Below are positions 58,816-64,000 of a DNA stretch of 64,000 nucleotides, piece by piece (the first letter of the stretch is position 1; each line of letters begins with the position of its first letter). The stretch comes from Membranipora membranacea. Lineage: Eukaryota; Bryozoa; Gymnolaemata; Cheilostomatida; Membraniporidae. The notes beneath the pieces are model-generated. The model saw only the letters and a program-made list of their open reading frames with translations. It did not search any database and was not told the DNA's origin. Location: assembly GCA_914767715.1 (NCBI GenBank), contig OU612073.1, positions 8,494,001 through 8,558,000 on the forward strand. The letters are read 5' to 3'. The position numbers and the translations under genes were made by a program.

Positions 58816-61800
58816 TTATTTTTTAGGCACCATTTCCCAATAATCTACACCCTTCAGAGAGTTGTCATCAGCTATTGACTTATCTTCGGTTTCGTTTCCC
58901 TACATGAAGAAATAATAAAATCGTCAACACACAGTAAACTAAGTGAATAATACCGGACAAGGTTTCCTCAGTACAGGATTCATTGAAGTAAAAATTGGGA
59001 TATCAAATAAAACTTGCTTTCAATGAGTCAGCGCTTGGACAAGATGATTTCACGACACTAATGTTGCCTGTATTTCTAAATCATCTGAAACAACTCACTA
59101 CAATCCCTGTAATAATGAGGTACGAATAACAGCATTAGCAAAAATAGTAATAGGATTTTTTTTAGCTCGAACTGTCCTAAATTTCTCAAACATACCCAGC
59201 TGATATCGTTATCCTTGAGCAGAGCGTCGATATCATCATCATCGTTATCTGGTATCTTATCCGTTATATCCTCAGTAGTTATAGACTCGCCTGATTTAAC
59301 GCTCTCACTATATGATCGTCTGCTGCTCGACTTATCTAGTATACTACTAGCCCCGCTCTTCCTACAGATAGATAGAGAACTTATACAGATATGACATTTC
59401 AATCATTCAACATTCAAAATATAACATTTAGCAGATTCAAAATTTTTAATTTTATATATTCAAAATTTTTAATTTTAAGTTCAAAATTTTTTATGTTAAA
59501 AGTTCAAAATTTTAAATCTTAAAAGTTCAAAATTTAAAGTTAAGACATTCAAAATCATTTCAATGCTGTCTCGCTTTTGTATTTTACATCACTGTCATCA
59601 TCTGACTTCTCAGTTGTTGGCATAAAATGTAGCGTGTACTCTATACAAGGCTTTCCCTATATTAAGTTTGAGCCAGTTTGCCTGCATTCGGAATTGCTCC
59701 CCCACTGCTGATAAGACGCAGGCAACTAGGCTTATTAGTGAATGGAAGCAATTCCAAATGCATACAAACTTGATCAAACCTGATCAAGGCTGGCCCTCTT
59801 TATTCAATCAGTCAATCAATCAATCAGCTCCGGCATAGGAGCTGTATAAATATCACTACTCATAAGTAAAATACAACAAACGTTTTAAACACTTGGTGAA
59901 CACATCGCAATACACTTTAAAACTTACTCAAAATCATCTTCATATCCGCTTTTGGTCCTGATACTTTCTTCATCATCATCTGGTACATCTACAATCATAA
60001 AGAGATGTCAACTTGTTGAAGTATTCAGTTTGATCTGAACACTAATGGATAAGTGATTACATTGCTCATTGAACAACTAACAGCTGCTGTTAGTTGTTTT
60101 GAGTTATTTTTCCGACTTTTGTGCGAGGAAAGCTCAGTGAGTGGTGCGATTGATTCAAATTAAAAAAAGAGAAGGCCGATGATAAATTGGTCACTAAGAC
60201 TATCACAACCATAACTTACCGAATCCAAGATCTGCTAGATTTTGGTCAATAGACTTCATTTCAGGATCTGGTTTTCTGTCTAACTTTGGTAGATCTGTGA
60301 GGAAGGCTAAACCCGGCTCTCCTGCACCTGTTGCAGACTTATTGTCCATAGGAGATATCGAGCTGCTGGGAGACAAAGGAGAGATAAATATAACCAATCA
60401 GAGGATTTGTTACTAAAATGTGGGTTTCTGTTTTATTATTGCTGCTAGCATTCAGAAATACAGCACTCTTGTTACAGAAAATATTGATAAAATGATTGAA
60501 ACTCATAGCGAAAAAAAAACAGGGCTTATCTAATAAGGCAATGCCAATGTGAGAGGTACTATAGAACAGAATTAAGCGAAAGAGAAATTTAGATGACTGT
60601 TATGTTTGAGGATTAAGTTATCTGCAGAAAAACAGGCTTATCCCCTTTTGTTGAATGGTTGCAGACAGGCTAGCATTGTGCAGACTTAAAATTATGTTCT
60701 CAGTAAATTCCTACACCAAACTAGAACAATGTTAGTATCATAAATTGTTATGATAATATTCAGGGTGCCGGCAGGTGCCTGCAAAGCCATGCAAGAATAA
60801 AAGAGTATCTCTCATCCTAATTTGAATCATTCACCAACCATCTGATTCTGAGCGTGGCTGCCAAATAGTCACCTTTACATATCATATACTAGTTATTATT
60901 GCAATAAAATTTCCTTAATTTCCATTTTTATGTAACTTGTTAAGAACATGGTTCATGTGCTGATCAGAATTGTTATAACTGCGATATCATGATATTGGGA
61001 TCACCCCTCTCACCAATTAAAATCAAACAATCTTATCTGAATTATTGTGCACCATGATAGTAGGGATGCTGCTAAAGCAGATACCACAAGGGTGTTAAAA
61101 GGATAAATCCATGCCTGACAATCCATGGTGAGCAAATACAATGAAGCAAACAATAAAACATAGAAATAGACCAGCAATCATGAAGCTATGATGCTAACTG
61201 AGTAGTATGTTTGGTTTGTGACAATGAATTAGGGAAAGACAGCCTAGTCTGAAACCAAGCGCTAATCAGAAACATGAAACATGGTAAGCTTTGCACTGTA
61301 TTTTAACATTGATGCATAGTTTCTACCTGCTTGTAGCTGGGACATTCACCCCGGGGCTAGCATTTAGGTGGGGTATTTTAGAGCCCGGTGAGACAACCCT
61401 GTCAACAAATTAAATTTTCTCAAAATTATTAGAAAATAGTTAGGTCTGGTACAAAGGTACAACAGCAGCCAGCAAAACATGACATCAACATGAGTTGACC
61501 ATAGTGGACTAATTATGATGTTCGCGGGTTGTCTCCTCACAGTCACAATGAAGACAACTCCAAATCAGAGCTCATTATTACCCGTACGAGATAATATTGG
61601 TAACAAGCAGCTATTAGACATCTGGTACTATCATCAGCCCAGACATGACATAATTCTTCTGTTTATAATGTGATCTTTAGCCAACACATAAAACATTGCG
61701 ATAATTTCTTAACCTGAGCGGTTTACGGACACATATGGTTGATAACCAGGAATTTGTAGCTATGTTTCTTACCGTGGACTGATGCTGCCACTCTTAGAGC

Positions 61801-63675
61801 CACCAACACTTTGCTCATTACTCTGAAAAATCATAAATCATATATCGTTTTTTAAAACTGAACATTGACGAATGCAAGTACGCGGAATGCAACTATATTA
61901 TACTCCCACATTGGCAGATTACAGTAGACTAACTTCATCAAATTGTGGATATGAAGCCTTGTCATGAGGCGATTTTAGGTTGTTTGCTTTGCTAAACTAA
62001 AAAGTGGCTGCGTAGCAAAGCTAGGAGAAAGGTAGATCAAGTATGATAAATTAACTGTTAATACAGATTTTCGACTATCACTCAGGTCAACATTAACACA
62101 AAAACTTGAAAGTTTTGGTGACTTACCTTGATAGGGATTTTGGATTGTCTTGGTGAAGGGCTTCTTGGAGTGGTGACAGGTACTATATCACTGATATCAT
62201 GTGATACAACAGATCGACATGAGATAAACAGTCGCCTATACAAGTCCAGAAACTCGTCAAAATCTATACCTGTAAGAAACAAGTCAGAACACAAGGTAAG
62301 GTGATCGGTATTCATATTACGCTTCACATCAGAGCTGATGTTATAAATACAATATCAATATGTAGTATCAATGTGCTGGGTCCATCTAAGTAAAGAATTG
62401 AAGCAAACCTATATTATGGGCAGGGCAAATCTGCAATTCATATCAAACAGCAAGGTATACTTTAAAACTTTCCAAAATTTTTATTTAAGTGTTCATGTTA
62501 AATGATAAGGCGGTTACAGCTAGCTATGTGCCGCAATTGTGTTCTACGTCACAATGGAATTTATCGCTTCTTAGTTGAGAACTATCTGGTCAATTTCATT
62601 ATTGGATGAGGACAAGGTTTGCTTGAGTGGAGCTGCAGGGATTATTTGGTTGCTCATAACTAGTTCCAGATTAAGTTTTAAAGCTGTAGTAGCGCTTACC
62701 CATATTTGGTATTATATTCAAGGTCTCAGCCCAATAAAGATAAAGAGGGGATAACCTTAGTGGTTGAGAAAAGTTTATAATCTAGTTTATTTTTAATTTC
62801 ATGCCCTATATATGATCTTTATTACTGAATCAATGATCATCTTCTAAAAATTAGAGGCGACCTTTAGAGGTTTCATCACAATATAAGTAAGGAAGGCAAC
62901 CTGGGCATGAAAATAAAAACAGAAAAAAATTAATTCTTAGACTTTATAATTTACACATCCGGCATTGCTGTAACACATGAGTAAAGTGTTGCCTCTCAAT
63001 TCAGTTCGTGAGCTGGTGTTGAGGCGCGTTGTATGTCTACTAGGTCTGCAGTGCCCAGGTGTCTTGATCTTGTCGATGTGTTGATGGCACATAGAGTCAA
63101 TATATTCGTCTAGTGGTATGATGTTTAGCAGGGCTCTCCTTTCACTATACTCGTCACAGCCTGGGGCTATAATTTTCAGTGAGAGTTTTTCCAGCTGGAT
63201 TACTCCTTTCTTCTGTTGGTCAGTCATCATGCAGAACCAGGCTACGCTTCCATATGTCATACGAGGCCGTATACATGTAAGGTAGAACCTCATGAGTAAC
63301 CGCTGAGGTACGCCAGAGCGTTTGAGGTTGAGAAGGGTATAGGTTAGCGGTCTGACGTTCTTCAGGATCGAGTCGACATGGTCTTCGAAAGACAGATGCT
63401 GATCGATAGTGATTCCTAGAAATCTAGTCTTAGTTGTCGGTGGTATTTGTTCATAAGGCTGCCATAACACTCTTAATTGGACTGTGACCTTTAATATGAT
63501 ACCAAATATGAGGAGGCGCTACTAAAGCTTTAACGAACATACCAGCAGAGAAGTCAGTATCCGCGGCTCTAAACTCATCATTAACATATCTCTCCAGCAT
63601 ATTCCTGTGAAATCCTGGAAACATGTCTATAAAAAGCTGTCTCAGCTCATCTTTATCTATTGTTCCACTGTCATC
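58816..63675 (-). CDS. EF-hand protein with acidic FOP/CEP43-like tail, 5' partial
   Basis: Minus-strand exons 63543-63675, 62127-62269, 61773-61822, 60220-60365 (or 60362), 59928-59988, 59196-59361, 58816-58899 join in phase into 260 codons plus TAA (58816-58818). The start lies beyond the window. Two EF-hand loops: one already begun upstream (DDSGTIDKDEL) and DTDFSAGIDFDE, split by an intron; both keep the calcium-ligand spacing. After it come a Ser/Pro-rich stretch (TTPRSPSPRQSKIPIK), LADLGFDVPDDDEES, YEDDFE, an acidic DDDDIDALL and the end DYWEMVPKK. The order of acidic blocks and the final DY-E-V recalls the C-terminus of centrosomal FOP/CEP43, but human FOP has no EF-hands, so the family call is tentative. 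Predicted calcium-binding; a centrosomal or ciliary role is only a guess. A LINE remnant lies in the first intron shown. Confidence 0.7.
59420..59560. repeat. Degenerate tandem repeat of about 20 bp
   Basis: Six to seven units of TTCAAAATTTTTAATTTTA with drift, inside an intron of the EF-hand gene. Confidence 0.75.
59659..59786. mobile_element. Short TIR element family T, diverged
   Basis: Left TTAAGTTTGAGCCAGTTTGC then CTGCATTCGGAATTGCTCC; right half inverted: GATCAAGTTTGTATGCATTT and GGAATTGCTTCC. In an intron of the EF-hand gene. Confidence 0.7.
62937..63480 (-). mobile_element. LINE 3' remnant in intron of EF-hand gene
   Basis: A 177-codon minus-strand frame reads TRFLGITIDQHLSFEDHVDS, SGVPQRLLMRFYLTCIRPRM and TYGSVAWF, the C-terminal region after RT in Jockey/CR1-like ORF2. 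It is 5'-truncated but still open, so a fairly recent insertion. Different subfamily from the LINE at 1-3409, judging by sequence. Confidence 0.8.
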
Positions 63676-63691
63676 CTACAAAAGAGGGCCC

Positions 63692-63815
63692 ATATAAAGT
63701 ATTAGTGTACTTATATATATAAATATATGTATCAGTTTACATATAAAGTATTAGTGTACTTGTATATATATATATATATATTATATGTATCAGTTTACAT
63801 ATAAAGTATTAGTGT
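63692..63815. repeat. Tandem repeat with AT microsatellite
   Basis: Units of ATATAAAGTATTAGTGTACT plus TATATATA and ATGTATCAGTTTAC, about two and a half copies of roughly 60 bp, in an intron at the window end. Confidence 0.85.
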
Positions 63816-64000
63816 ATCATCGTTTTCAGGAATAGGAGCAACCATATATTGAAGCCTGGGTGAAATTGCAGATCTAGCGACTAATTTATATCACAGCGCA
63901 TCATTATTATTAATAATTGATACAATACATCAATTACATTGTTGATGCTAGATTTGGTGCAGCTACTACTTGGTGATATTGGACTGTTAATAAATCCATA

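Noticed and set aside
61388-61541. Possible TIR element (GTGAGACAACCC with GGGTTGTCTCCTCAC)
   Set aside because: Only about 12-15 matching bases at each end and no target duplication; too weak to call.

Overview
The window is animal (metazoan) nuclear DNA, not bacterial: genes are split into short exons with GT..AG introns, the DNA is AT-rich, and it carries a Toll-like receptor, lectin-like secreted proteins, collagen-like proteins and many non-LTR retrotransposon, SINE and inverted-repeat (MITE) remnants. The cysteine layout of the Toll-like receptor (two LRRCT-like cysteine clusters with an LRRNT between them) and the sponge-type 'short-chain collagen' C-terminal modules point to an invertebrate, probably a marine lophotrochozoan-like bilaterian; the species cannot be named from this sequence. 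All exon models below were assembled by eye from splice sites, reading phase and comparison between paralogous copies.

Layout: 1-3409, minus-strand CR1/Jockey-like LINE with ORF1 and a truncated ORF2, ending in a 727-bp tandem duplication. 3882-8442, plus-strand gene resembling the N-terminal part of invertebrate proteins named 'putative phosphoenolpyruvate synthase', whose 5' end is not found here. 10055-13940, 18206-21690 and 29513-32843, three minus-strand paralogues of a secreted protein with a signal peptide, two PAN/apple-like modules and an F5/8C/fucolectin-like module; the third has an apparent frameshift. 23267-27865, an intact 1076-residue plus-strand Toll-like receptor between lectin copies B and C. 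35740-39092, 40318-52145 and 53457-57650, three plus-strand membrane-anchored collagen-like genes: the first a decayed pseudogene, the second intact (401 residues), the third with a one-base frameshift. 58816-63675, minus-strand 3' part of an EF-hand protein with an acidic FOP/CEP43-like tail, continuing past the window end.

Taken together, the lectin-like copies and the Toll-like receptor look like a locally expanded recognition/innate-immune neighbourhood, and the collagen-like genes look like a young tandem family of shed or membrane-bound matrix proteins in birth-and-death turnover. Introns and spacers hold a dense set of mobile-element remnants: two long foldback elements, a family of six short TIR elements, a 362-bp TIR element containing a tRNA-like segment, two SINE families and at least five LINE remnants.
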